Assembly: GCA_958352885.1 (NCBI GenBank)
Contig: CATWQI010000004.1
Span: forward strand, 124,001 to 188,000
Length of the DNA: 64,000 bases
Source of the DNA: an uncultured Duncaniella sp.
GTDB lineage: Bacteria; Bacteroidota; Bacteroidia; Bacteroidales; Muribaculaceae
Reading direction: 5' to 3'
A program made the position numbers and the translations under genes. The notes beneath the pieces were generated by a model, which saw nothing but the letters and a program-made list of their open reading frames with translations, did no database searches and had not been told where the DNA came from. Shown piece by piece: positions 46,230-55,542 of the stretch. How positions within the stretch are numbered: position 1 is the first letter of the stretch; the number at the start of each line of letters is the position of its first letter.

Positions 46230-46802
46230 ATGCTTACGGCTATCGTGGGAGGTATAGGCAGTGGCAAGTCGGTGGTGAGCCGTATTGTCGAAATCATGGG
46301 ATACGAGGTCTATGACTGTGATTCACGTGCCAAACTTTTGATGGATGCCAGTGATGATATCATGTCTCGGATTAAGAGTGAGATTCATGATGAATGTGTG
46401 GTGGACTGCAAGATTGACCGTAAACGTCTTGCTGAAATCGTGTTTGGGGATGAAGAGGCTTTGAATAAGCTTAATGCCATAGTACATGCTGCTGTGCGTG
46501 AGGATTTAAAGCGTTGGGTGGAAAGCCGAGACAAGGATAAGGTTCTGTTTGTAGAGACAGCCATCTTGTATCAGAGTGGTCTTGACCGGATGGTTGATGC
46601 TGTCTGGGAGATTGACGCTCCGGTTGACTTGCGGGTAGAGAGGGTGATGGCTCGTAATTCCATAAACCGTGAAGAGGTGCTGGCACGTATTGCAGCGCAG
46701 GATTCTTATGTCCCTGTTTCGCTGCATCCGTCAGTCACGCATATAATAAATGATAACGATATGCCGCTTCTGCCACAGGTAGAGCTATTGTTGGGAAATT
46801 AG
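46230..46802 (+). CDS. coaE: Dephospho-CoA kinase
   Basis: 190 aa. It phosphorylates dephospho-CoA, the last step of coenzyme A synthesis. The P-loop is GGIGSGKSVVSRIV, followed by YDCDSRAKLLMD (substrate Asp) and the lid region ERVMARNSINREEVLARIAAQ. The length is normal. It is the last gene of the nusB operon and lies just before the polysaccharide locus. Confidence 0.95.
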   Translation: MLTAIVGGIGSGKSVVSRIVEIMGYEVYDCDSRAKLLMDASDDIMSRIKSEIHDECVVDCKIDRKRLAEIVFGDEEALNKLNAIVHAAVREDLKRWVESRDKDKVLFVETAILYQSGLDRMVDAVWEIDAPVDLRVERVMARNSINREEVLARIAAQDSYVPVSLHPSVTHIINDNDMPLLPQVELLLGN

Positions 46803-46842
46803 AAAAACAGCTGATGGCTAAACTTAGTTAAAGCACGATTCA

Positions 46843-47898
46843 ATGGGTGGGGTTTTCGAAAAGGTCGTGGTTGTTGGTCCGGATTATAGGGCGACCGGTG
46901 GTATTGCTTCTGTGATTTCAGGTTACAGACAACATATAGATGGTCTGAGTTTTATCAAGTCGAATAGCAGGCATGGATTTATTTGCGGGGTAGTAAATTT
47001 GATAGGATTGTTATTCAGACTACCTTTTGCCCGTATATCCGGTAGAAAGATTTTACATATACATTCGGCGTCAGGAAAGTCGTTTGTAAGAAAATCGATT
47101 ATTGTGTTATGGGGAAGAGCGCTTGGTTTTAAAATCGTGTTTCATTGTCATGGTGGAATGATGAAGGAATATGTAGGACGGGTGGGGGTGCGCAGAGTAA
47201 GAAACATATTAGTGCGGTGTGACGTAGTAATAGTTTTGTCGCAAACATGGAAAGCTTGGTATGAACAAATTTTTAATCTGCAGAATATCAAGCAGCTAAA
47301 CAATACGATAAGTATAGTCCCGCAGCGCATAATAAATAAAAAACAGTCCGGGAAAATCAGATTTTTGTTTTTGGGAGAGATATGCGAACGAAAGGGTGTA
47401 TGGGATTTGGTGGAAGCTGCCAGGATACTTAATAGTGATTTTTATGGCAAGTTCGAGGTAGTAATAGGTGGAGGAGGTGAAAAAGATAGACTGTATACGG
47501 AAATAAGTGATAACGGATTGGAAGATGTTGTTAAGCCGGCAGGTTGGATAACCGGTTCGGCAAAGATGGGATATCTGGGTAATGCTGATGTGATGGTGTT
47601 GCCTTCCTATGTGGAAGGACTTCCGATATCGATACTGGAAGGGTGTGCTTTCGGGCTCCCTGCAATTTCCACGACAGTTGGCGGTATACCGGATATAATA
47701 AAAGACGGGAACAATGGAATTTTGATTGCACCCGGGGATGTGGAGGCATTAGCGACGGCTATGAGAAAATTTATCGAGAACCCATCCTTGATTGAGAGTT
47801 ATTCAGATAACGCCTTGAAAGCATTTGCTCCATATGCTATACATGAAGTGAAAGAAAAATTGAGATCAATCTATGAAAATGTATTGCTACAGGAATAG
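46843..47898 (+). CDS. GT4 family glycosyltransferase
   Basis: 351 aa, GT-B fold. The C-terminal nucleotide-sugar domain has FLFLGEICERKGVWDLVEA and the acidic motif SYVEGLPISILEGCAFGLPAI (E-x7-E). The N-terminal half starts KVVVVGPDYRATGGIASVI. It probably transfers a sugar during exopolysaccharide repeat-unit assembly at the inner face of the inner membrane. It is the first gene of the AT-rich polysaccharide locus, with many AGA, ATA and AAA codons unlike the preceding coaE. Confidence 0.9.
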   Translation: MGGVFEKVVVVGPDYRATGGIASVISGYRQHIDGLSFIKSNSRHGFICGVVNLIGLLFRLPFARISGRKILHIHSASGKSFVRKSIIVLWGRALGFKIVFHCHGGMMKEYVGRVGVRRVRNILVRCDVVIVLSQTWKAWYEQIFNLQNIKQLNNTISIVPQRIINKKQSGKIRFLFLGEICERKGVWDLVEAARILNSDFYGKFEVVIGGGGEKDRLYTEISDNGLEDVVKPAGWITGSAKMGYLGNADVMVLPSYVEGLPISILEGCAFGLPAISTTVGGIPDIIKDGNNGILIAPGDVEALATAMRKFIENPSLIESYSDNALKAFAPYAIHEVKEKLRSIYENVLLQE

Positions 47899-47919
47899 TC
47901 ATCGGTGGATTTACCGTCG

Positions 47920-48810
47920 CTAATAAAGAAGGGTATCCATCCATTTTTGAACGTAAATTTTATCATGCATTCCTGGTGTGAGCGTGATTTCTCCGAAATA
48001 AACATGCCCGTTGATTACATATAGGTCAATTCTGACATATTTGTGTGGGGCGGCAAGTTTGCGCACGATTTGTTTCATTTCTTCGAAACATGGAGGTTTG
48101 TCAGTACGCGCGGGGTTTATATACAGCTTGTTTAGAAACCGGTCAGCAGGTTTCCAATCCATGTCATAGGCTTCAGTTTTAAATGTGAATTTTGCTGTGC
48201 GATTGGAAAAAACCATAACTACGCGCGGAATACCATTGGTGCAATAAAATTTGTAGTCGACTAATGAGGATGAATTGCCATCCTGTTTCATATATTCTTC
48301 CGCGATTATGCAAGGTGAAATCAAGGAATAGTGTAATTGTCCGGTAAGTTCACCGAAAGGGAAGTTTAGGCTTTTATGCAGTTGTTGCCGTATCGACTCC
48401 GGTGAGATTAGATTCTTGTCTTTCACAATTATATTAGTGCCGCAGCTATTGTTTGTTTTCAGGACGAATGATTGAGGCATTTTCTCAAAATCAATATCTG
48501 ATGGAGCCTTATACGCACCATACAATGGGATGAGGTATTTATCGCCAATTGTGGATGCGACATATTCTCTAACTTGCAATTTGTCGGCTAATGATGCCCA
48601 GAAATGATTATTACGATTTTCCCAGGATGAAACCAATACCATTCCGTAGTAATCCTTTGGAGAGTTGAAGTTGAGGTATCTGAACTTGCTCTTGAAATAT
48701 CGGATGCGAAGGATTAGTTTCGGCATGCGTTTAGCGACAATAGCGATGTATTTTATGATGTGCATGAATTGAACAGGATAAGTAGAGAAAAGATGGGCTA
48801 AATTTGCCAT
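47920..48810 (-). CDS. TupA-like ATP-grasp protein
   Basis: 296 aa. It contains the TupA-like ATP-grasp domain: SFVLKTNNSCGTNIIVKDK (ATP-binding), IIAEEYMKQDGNSSSLVDYK and the C-terminal VRIDLYVINGHVYFGEITLT. These proteins occur in polysaccharide clusters, and relatives add amino acids or similar groups to polymers such as teichuronopeptide. It is on the strand opposite to its neighbours, reading back toward coaE. A later Met (MPKLILRIRYFKSKF) may be the real start, because the first ~28 residues are atypical. Low GC. Confidence 0.8.
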   Translation of the reverse strand: MANLAHLFSTYPVQFMHIIKYIAIVAKRMPKLILRIRYFKSKFRYLNFNSPKDYYGMVLVSSWENRNNHFWASLADKLQVREYVASTIGDKYLIPLYGAYKAPSDIDFEKMPQSFVLKTNNSCGTNIIVKDKNLISPESIRQQLHKSLNFPFGELTGQLHYSLISPCIIAEEYMKQDGNSSSLVDYKFYCTNGIPRVVMVFSNRTAKFTFKTEAYDMDWKPADRFLNKLYINPARTDKPPCFEEMKQIVRKLAAPHKYVRIDLYVINGHVYFGEITLTPGMHDKIYVQKWMDTLLY

Positions 48811-48855
48811 GTATAATAATAAACGAAATGTTATGGACGTTTATTAGATAAATTA

Positions 48856-49680
48856 ATGAATTTTTTATTTTTGTTTCAGATGATGTGTCGTACGATATTG
48901 ACATTCATAATATTAATAAGTTTCGTTTCGTGTTCAACGAAAAAGACTGTTCTACCATATTTTACAGATATATCAGCGGTTAAGGAGGGGACTTTGCCCG
49001 GTGACAATTATCTTGCAAAGATTCAGCCTGACGATGAGCTGTTTATTTCCGTTACTTCCTCAAGTCCTGAGGCTACCGCTGTGTATAATCTTCCGCTAAG
49101 CAATCCGGCAACCAAGGATATTCTGGGAAACTATATTTCGCCGTCCGTACAGACCTATGTGGTGGATTCCAAAGGTGACATTCTGTTTCCTGAGATAGGT
49201 AAGATACATGTGGCAGGGATGGACGTGGAGCAGTTGAGGGAGAAGCTTGTCAGCGAGATTTCACGTGATGTCAACGACCCGGTAGTGAGGGTCGAATTAG
49301 TGAATTTTAAGGTCAATGTGGCTGGAGAAGTCGCACGCCCGGGACAGATAGATGTCAACCGCAACCGGTTTACCATTCTTGATGCTCTCTCCGCAGCCGG
49401 TGACCTTACACAGTATGGCGAACGCTCGAATGTGTTGGTTATACGTGAGGAAAATGGTGAAAAGAAGTATGCGCATCTTGACTTGAATTCGTCGGAAGTA
49501 CTTACATCGCCTTATTATTACGTGAAGCAGAATGACTACATATATGTAGAGCCAAACAAGGTACGCCAGTCTAATTCGACATACAATCAGGATAACGCTT
49601 TTAAGCTGTCGGTAGTGTCTACCGTGGTCAGCGCAGCATCAGTCATAGCCTCTCTCGTCATCGCATTAACAGTCAAGTAG
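48856..49680 (+). CDS. Polysaccharide export lipoprotein (Wza-like)
   Basis: 274 aa. An N-terminal signal with lipobox (ILISFVSC) makes it an outer-membrane lipoprotein. The Poly_export domain (about 50-140) includes LAKIQPDDELFISVTSSSP and YVVDSKGDILFPEIG. The SLBB domain follows (about 145-235, VNVAGEVARPGQIDVNRNRF). A C-terminal hydrophobic helix is at about 245-274 (VVSAASVIASLVIALTV), which in Wza forms the outer-membrane pore. It is followed 18 bp later by its Wzc-type partner. An alternative ATG is at 48880. Confidence 0.93.
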   Translation: MNFLFLFQMMCRTILTFIILISFVSCSTKKTVLPYFTDISAVKEGTLPGDNYLAKIQPDDELFISVTSSSPEATAVYNLPLSNPATKDILGNYISPSVQTYVVDSKGDILFPEIGKIHVAGMDVEQLREKLVSEISRDVNDPVVRVELVNFKVNVAGEVARPGQIDVNRNRFTILDALSAAGDLTQYGERSNVLVIREENGEKKYAHLDLNSSEVLTSPYYYVKQNDYIYVEPNKVRQSNSTYNQDNAFKLSVVSTVVSAASVIASLVIALTVK

Positions 49681-49698
49681 CCAATAAGTATCGGGAAT

Positions 49699-51984
49699 AT
49701 GGCAAAAAGAAATCCAACGGACTATATAGATTTAAAATCACTCCTTAATACCTACATATCAAAATGGTATTGTTTCGTAATATCGATTGTTGTGTGCGGT
49801 GCATTGGGATTTGTATATGTAAAACGTCATCCAAGAGAGATGGCGGTCCGTGCCAATGTGCTGATACAGCCTGAAAACAATGGGATGATGGCAAATTTCG
49901 GCAGCCTTGTGAATGTGTTCGGCTCAAATGGATATGTGGATGATGAGATATTTGTGATTAGCTCACATTCGTTGTACAGGGATGTCGTAAAAAAGCTTGG
50001 CATTAATAAGCTCCATTTTGTCAAGGATGGATTTTTGACCTCCTCTCTTGCATATCCGGAGTATCCTGTCGATGTTGTGTCCACAGGCATCGCCGACACC
50101 CTGAGAGTATCGGTTGTGTTCAGGATAAAGGTAAATAAGGAAGGGAAAGCCGACATAAAGGTTAAGTCAAAGAATGAGACGCTGTCAGATGTCAGAAATG
50201 TCAAGTTGCCGGCTATTGTCAAGACGATATACGGTGATTTTACTGTGATGGAAACAAAATGGTACCCGAAAGATAATGATGTCAATACGACTGTAGTTTT
50301 TTCAGGGTATGAAAAGGCTGCGGAAGGTCTTACGGCAGACGTGATAGTCGATATCCCGAGTCGAAAGAGTAATGTGATTTCGTTAGGGTATGACACTCAG
50401 AATCCGGAATATGGATGTGCTATTCTTAATGAGATTATGGCACAATATAATACACGCGGAGTGCTGGAAAAGAATTTGCAAGGCGAGAAAACCGCTGAAT
50501 TCATCAGGGAAAGATTGGCGATTCTATCCGGAGATCTGAACAGAGCAGAGTCTGATATCCAGAAGTATAAGGAGCAGAACGGAATTGTGGATGTAGCTTC
50601 CGAAGCTGTGTATCAGACTGAGAAAAAAGGTATTCTTGAAGGCGAGCTTTTGGAGGCGGCTACTGAAATGGAGATTCTTAGAATGACCAGGGATTTTCTG
50701 AAAGACACAGTAAACCGCTATGACCTTGTGCCTGTTGATGTGAGCAACGAGGCTGTACAGAAAGGAGTGCAGGAATATAATGAACTGGCTTTGAAAAGAG
50801 TCCGGTTGCTTAAAAGTGCGAAGTCAGGCAATCCGATACTTCTGCAATTGTCGCAGCAGATGGATGCCGCAAGAAACAATATACTGTTTACTGCGGAGAA
50901 AGCTTTGAAAGCCTCGGAAATAAGGCTGAAGGAATTGCATCGGGAAAAAAGCTTGGCGGATTCAAGGCTCAGTGGAATTCCGACACAGGAACGCGAGTAT
51001 GTTGATAAGAAACGCCAGCAGGAGGTGAAGCAGCAGTTATATCTGTTCTTGCTTCAGAAGCAGGAGGAAACGGCAATGCTGCTTGCAAATTCATCACCCA
51101 AAGGGGTGGTGATAGACAAAGCATATACGCTTAGTGAGCCTTTGGGGGTATCCGAGAAGTTGGTGATGGCTTTATTTTTGTTAATCGGACTCATTATACC
51201 GCCGATCGGCATATATATATACGGACTACTGCGTAATAAGTTTGATACGAGGGAGGAGGTGGAGAAATACATTTCCGCTCCGATACTCGGAGAAATGTGC
51301 CTTGACAAATCCGGAAATAGTCTTGTGGTTGCTGACAAGGACACCTCATCGTCAAGCGAACTGTTCCGCCTGTTAAGGAGCAACTTGCTTTTTGTCCTTA
51401 ACAATAAAGAAGATAAAGTTGTGCTTCTCACTTCCACACAGTCGGGCGAAGGTAAGACATTCATAGCTATAAACCTTGCGGCATCATTAGGCTTGCTTCA
51501 AGGGAAAAAGGTACTTATAATAGGGATGGATATAAGGAATCCGCAGGTCGGGAATTATCTCGGCATATCGTCCAATGTCGGATTGACCAACTATCTCTCA
51601 AGTTCTGATATGACAATTGACTCGATTATTATTGATGTCCCGTCGTTCGAGAATCTGGATTTGATTGTTGCCGGTCCGATTCCTCCTAACCCGGCAGAAT
51701 TGCTCGCCTCGCCAAAACTTGATGTTATGTTTGGGGAGCTGAGAGAGAGGTATGATTACATAATAGTCGATACCGCCCCTGTCGGCATGGTGAGCGATAC
51801 ATTTACTCTTAACCGTATAGCTGATGCCACTATCTACGTCACACGAGTTAATTACAGCACCGTTTCAGACTTGAAATTCATTGAGAGTGTGTACGAAGAG
51901 CATAGATTGAAAAAACTATCGGTGGTAATCAACGGTACGAAGTCGAAAAAAGGCTATGGTTACGGTTATGGCAGGGGACAATAG
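49699..51984 (+). CDS. Wzc-type polysaccharide co-polymerase and tyrosine autokinase
   Basis: 761 aa. The first transmembrane helix is at about 24-41 (CFVISIVVCGALGFVYV). A large periplasmic part with coiled coil follows, and the second helix is at about 490-512 (VMALFLLIGLIIPPIGIYIY). The cytosolic kinase domain has Walker A TQSGEGKTFIAINLA, Walker A' VLIIGMDIRNPQVG and Walker B YDYIIVDTAPVGMV. The C-terminal tail KKGYGYGYGRGQ is a short tyrosine cluster for autophosphorylation. It controls chain length and export with the Wza-like protein. Confidence 0.93.
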   Translation: MAKRNPTDYIDLKSLLNTYISKWYCFVISIVVCGALGFVYVKRHPREMAVRANVLIQPENNGMMANFGSLVNVFGSNGYVDDEIFVISSHSLYRDVVKKLGINKLHFVKDGFLTSSLAYPEYPVDVVSTGIADTLRVSVVFRIKVNKEGKADIKVKSKNETLSDVRNVKLPAIVKTIYGDFTVMETKWYPKDNDVNTTVVFSGYEKAAEGLTADVIVDIPSRKSNVISLGYDTQNPEYGCAILNEIMAQYNTRGVLEKNLQGEKTAEFIRERLAILSGDLNRAESDIQKYKEQNGIVDVASEAVYQTEKKGILEGELLEAATEMEILRMTRDFLKDTVNRYDLVPVDVSNEAVQKGVQEYNELALKRVRLLKSAKSGNPILLQLSQQMDAARNNILFTAEKALKASEIRLKELHREKSLADSRLSGIPTQEREYVDKKRQQEVKQQLYLFLLQKQEETAMLLANSSPKGVVIDKAYTLSEPLGVSEKLVMALFLLIGLIIPPIGIYIYGLLRNKFDTREEVEKYISAPILGEMCLDKSGNSLVVADKDTSSSSELFRLLRSNLLFVLNNKEDKVVLLTSTQSGEGKTFIAINLAASLGLLQGKKVLIIGMDIRNPQVGNYLGISSNVGLTNYLSSSDMTIDSIIIDVPSFENLDLIVAGPIPPNPAELLASPKLDVMFGELRERYDYIIVDTAPVGMVSDTFTLNRIADATIYVTRVNYSTVSDLKFIESVYEEHRLKKLSVVINGTKSKKGYGYGYGRGQ

Positions 51985-51993
51985 TTTATAGAT

Positions 51994-53298
51994 ATGGTCG
52001 AGAAGTATAAGTTATATGCCGGAACGCTTTTTGCCGCTTTATGGATTTCATTGTGCTGGGGATTTGTGCAAGAGGAATTCATAGGTTCGCTTGAAAGAGT
52101 TCGTCCGTTCATATTTCTGCTGCTTGATTTAATATTTATTATTCTTGGGGCATTTGCACTTAGGAATAAACGAGATGTCATATTTGGTGGATTGTTTGTG
52201 ATTATAGTGTCTGCGTCTGCATTGCTTAACAGTCAGGGCTTATTTACCGTGTTAAATGGTAGTCGCGATTTCATAGGATTGGTTTTTGCAGCGCCTGTAA
52301 TCAGGCGGCTTCTTGAATCGAAGTATTCCGGGCGCTTTTCAAAATCGTTTGACAGCCAATTGCAGATATTCCTCTACGTGCAGGCGGTATGTATCACATG
52401 GCAGTTTATCCGGTATGGCGCCGGAGATGCAGGAGGCGGTTCGATGGGAGAGGGGGCTTCAGGTACTATTTCCGCTTTGATTTATTTTGTGTCATTTTAT
52501 CTCATGTGTAGGAGATGGGATTTGGGGCAGTCTTATATCCATAATATCAGGAACAATATCGGGCTTGTTGTTTTGCTTTATCCTTCGTTCCTGAACGAGA
52601 CGAAAATAAGTCTTGTCCTTGTGGTGTTTTATTTTGTCATGCTGGTGAAGATTAATCGTCAGTACCTCCTGAAACTCGCTGCATTTTTACCGTTGATAAT
52701 TCTGGTCGGGATTACAGCTGTGTGGAGCTATACTCTGGTAGTCGGACATGATGCCGATGAAGTGTTTTCAGAAGATAATATGTATGAGTATCTTGTTGGT
52801 GAGGATATAGAGCATCTTGTGGAATTGGCGATATTGGTTCAGGATGAGGAGATAGAAACGGATAATCTGTGGGTGATGGATATTCCGCGTATATCAAAAT
52901 TAGCAATGGTTCCTGTCGCTCTTGAGGAAACCGGCGGGAAATTATGGCTTGGAGCCGGTGTGGGGCAATTTAAGGGTGCGTCAGTATTGTCTAAGACAAA
53001 GTTTGCTTCAAAATATACATGGTTGCTTCAAGGTTCAAGACCATTCTTGTTTTTTATCATTATTCAGTTGGGTGTGATTGGTTTGGTTTGGACTATAGCA
53101 AATTTTATCAGTATTTTACAAACAAAAAATGTTGACTGGTTTAGTTGGAACATGCGGCTATACATGTATCTTCTGGTACTTATGTCAATGCTCTACAATG
53201 ACTCATTCAGATTGTTCCAATATTGTTTCATACTGTTTTATGTCGTTATGATTGGTCTTGCATCGCATGATAAACCGCTTAAAGTAACAGCCGGGTAG
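51994..53298 (+). CDS. Wzy-like membrane protein (putative polymerase)
   Basis: 434 aa with about ten to twelve hydrophobic helices and one larger loop at about 250-330, the topology of O-antigen polymerases and ligases. It is A/T-rich and has no strong sequence motif, as is usual for Wzy proteins. Its place between the Wzc gene and two glycosyltransferase genes supports polymerase. I cannot exclude another membrane role. Confidence 0.65.
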   Translation: MVEKYKLYAGTLFAALWISLCWGFVQEEFIGSLERVRPFIFLLLDLIFIILGAFALRNKRDVIFGGLFVIIVSASALLNSQGLFTVLNGSRDFIGLVFAAPVIRRLLESKYSGRFSKSFDSQLQIFLYVQAVCITWQFIRYGAGDAGGGSMGEGASGTISALIYFVSFYLMCRRWDLGQSYIHNIRNNIGLVVLLYPSFLNETKISLVLVVFYFVMLVKINRQYLLKLAAFLPLIILVGITAVWSYTLVVGHDADEVFSEDNMYEYLVGEDIEHLVELAILVQDEEIETDNLWVMDIPRISKLAMVPVALEETGGKLWLGAGVGQFKGASVLSKTKFASKYTWLLQGSRPFLFFIIIQLGVIGLVWTIANFISILQTKNVDWFSWNMRLYMYLLVLMSMLYNDSFRLFQYCFILFYVVMIGLASHDKPLKVTAG

Positions 53299-53299
53299 T

Positions 53300-54418
53300 A
53301 TGAAAAAGATTTTGATTATCCAGGAATCATTAGGCGGTGGTGGCGCTGAGAAGGTGCTTTGCAGTGTGTTGAATAAGTTTGACTACTCTAAATACGATGT
53401 CACGCTGCTCTTGTGGCATAAGTCGGGTTTCTATCTTGACAAAATACCCGAAAAAGTTAGAGTAATAGGGATATTCGACAGTAAGTGCGGCATAGCTGAA
53501 AAGATATTATTCAGACTCCCCGGAATACTTGGCGATTACATGATAGGGAAACAATTGAAGCGCACACCGGATGTCAAAGGACATTATGATGCCATAATAT
53601 CGTTTTTAGAGGGCGTTTCAGCACGGATTCACAGTCGGTTGTTGTCAAGCGGTGACAAGAATGTGACATGGGTGCATATAGATATGGAACGGAACCGCTG
53701 GAGTAATAAATATTTCTCTTATAAGAGGGCTGAAAGCTTCTATTCCCAGGTGGATGATGTGGTGTTTGTGTCAAATGGGGCGAAGTCGGCATTCGAGCGT
53801 ATTTTTAAGACTACTACACGACATCGGGTAATTTATAATATCCAGGACAAGGAAGAAATCATACGTTTGGGAAATGAGGCTTTGGATTCGTTGCCGGAAA
53901 ATCGTTTCTCTGTCTGTTGCGTTGGCAGGCTTGTTCGTCAAAAACGATTTGACAGGGTGATTAGGGTTGCCTCTATTCTTAAAGCCAGGGGGTATGATGT
54001 GTTATTCAGAATAATAGGATCCGGGAATCTCAAAGATGAGTTGGCAGACTTGGCAAAAGCATCCGGAGTGGAGGATATGATAGAGTTTGTGGGTTTTCAG
54101 AGCAATCCTTACAAATATATAAAAGCCTCGGATGTGTTTCTGTTGACTTCAGAGTCGGAAGGCTTCTCCTTAGTGGTAGCCGAGGCCATGATTCTTGGTA
54201 AACCGGTCATATCGACAACGGTAGCCGGTCCGACGGAGCTTATCGGTGATGGTGAGGGAGGTATACTCTGTAATGAAGATGAAGAGGAGATTGCTGATGC
54301 TGTAATGTCTTTTTATGATGACGAGGATTTAATTAAGAGATATTCTTTGGCTGCATATAATAGGAGCAAGATATTTAATCAGGAAGAGATAATGGGGGAA
54401 ATTTACTCGTTGATATGA
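53300..54418 (+). CDS. GT4 family glycosyltransferase
   Basis: 372 aa, GT-B fold. The N-terminal loop ESLGGGGAEKVLC binds the acceptor side. The C-terminal domain has CVGRLVRQKRFDRVIRVA and SESEGFSLVVAEAMILGKPVI (E-x7-E motif). It begins one base after the Wzy-like stop and overlaps the next gene by 4 bp, so the genes are translationally linked. It is likely one step of repeat-unit synthesis. Confidence 0.92.
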   Translation: MKKILIIQESLGGGGAEKVLCSVLNKFDYSKYDVTLLLWHKSGFYLDKIPEKVRVIGIFDSKCGIAEKILFRLPGILGDYMIGKQLKRTPDVKGHYDAIISFLEGVSARIHSRLLSSGDKNVTWVHIDMERNRWSNKYFSYKRAESFYSQVDDVVFVSNGAKSAFERIFKTTTRHRVIYNIQDKEEIIRLGNEALDSLPENRFSVCCVGRLVRQKRFDRVIRVASILKARGYDVLFRIIGSGNLKDELADLAKASGVEDMIEFVGFQSNPYKYIKASDVFLLTSESEGFSLVVAEAMILGKPVISTTVAGPTELIGDGEGGILCNEDEEEIADAVMSFYDDEDLIKRYSLAAYNRSKIFNQEEIMGEIYSLI

Positions 54419-55542
54419 AATCGGAATCTTATTTGCAAAATGATTTAAACGGTACTATTCAGGATAAGCTACCGAAGGTCTCTGTGATAGTGCCGGTGTA
54501 TAATATGGATAAATATTTATCCACATGCGTCCATAGCATAATATCGCAGTCACTTGAAGATATTGAGGTTATACTTGTCGATGACGGGTCAACGGACGGA
54601 AGCCCAAGCCTGTGTGATGAATTATCGGTCAACGATAGGAGAATACGGGTGATTCATAAGGCGAATGAGGGTTTGGGATTTGCGAGGAATTCCGCATTAA
54701 GTGTCGCGAAGGGGGAATTCGTTACATTTATCGATTCGGATGATTATATCGCAAAAAATACACTGGAATTTGCATATAAATTAGCAGTAGCTCATGATGC
54801 TGATGAGGTCAGGTACTTGTTCCGACGGGTTTCCGGTGAAAGTTGCCTGCATGAATTGTATACGGATAGGGACAGATTTGAGAAAACGGAAGCTATTTCG
54901 TTAGATGAGAAATTAAATCCGATATTGCAGAATATAGGACCATTGTTTGTCCAATCCCAAGACTGTGTATTTTCAACCGGAAGCGCATGTACTGCAATAT
55001 ACAGACGTAGTGTAATTGAAGAAAATGGCTTGTCGTTCTTTTCAGAACGGGAATATGTAAGTGAGGATTATATTTTTAATCTTGAATTTGCACTTAAATG
55101 CAGGAAAATAATATTCACAAATGCGGCACCCTATTTTTATAGAGCGAATGCAAACTCACTTTCAAAGAGATGTGATGAAAACAAAGTGTTGCAATCAGTG
55201 GCCTTTGCAAATAAAGTAGGTGAATTGTTAGATTCTGTCGGATACCGGGACGCTCATGTGTTTGCGATGGGATATGTGATAGGTTTGTTGAGGACGTATT
55301 ACAGGGCTATATTTTATTCCGGCAAACCAATCGGCAAACAGAAAGAACTATTTAAGAATATACATGAAATTGATTGTATTCGGACAATAAAGAGGCTATA
55401 TCCGGCTGAATTTTTACCCGTGTTCCAACGTCTGGTATATGAGTTGGGATTTAAGAATATGTTTTATCCCTGCCGGACGCTGTTTTTGATTCGTGATAAG
55501 AATTTATTCCGGATGATATCAAGGATGCTGTTCCGTTCATAA
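54415..55542 (+). CDS. GT2 family glycosyltransferase
   Basis: 375 aa. The GT-A domain comprises about residues 20-230 with VIVPVYNMDKYLSTCVHSII, VDDGSTDGS and FIDSDDYI (the DxD metal site). The C-terminal ~140 residues are helical. It overlaps the upstream GT4 gene by 4 bp. Its last 79 bp overlap the convergent flippase gene, an unusually long overlap. It is the final plus-strand gene of the locus. Confidence 0.92.
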   Translation: MKSESYLQNDLNGTIQDKLPKVSVIVPVYNMDKYLSTCVHSIISQSLEDIEVILVDDGSTDGSPSLCDELSVNDRRIRVIHKANEGLGFARNSALSVAKGEFVTFIDSDDYIAKNTLEFAYKLAVAHDADEVRYLFRRVSGESCLHELYTDRDRFEKTEAISLDEKLNPILQNIGPLFVQSQDCVFSTGSACTAIYRRSVIEENGLSFFSEREYVSEDYIFNLEFALKCRKIIFTNAAPYFYRANANSLSKRCDENKVLQSVAFANKVGELLDSVGYRDAHVFAMGYVIGLLRTYYRAIFYSGKPIGKQKELFKNIHEIDCIRTIKRLYPAEFLPVFQRLVYELGFKNMFYPCRTLFLIRDKNLFRMISRMLFRS

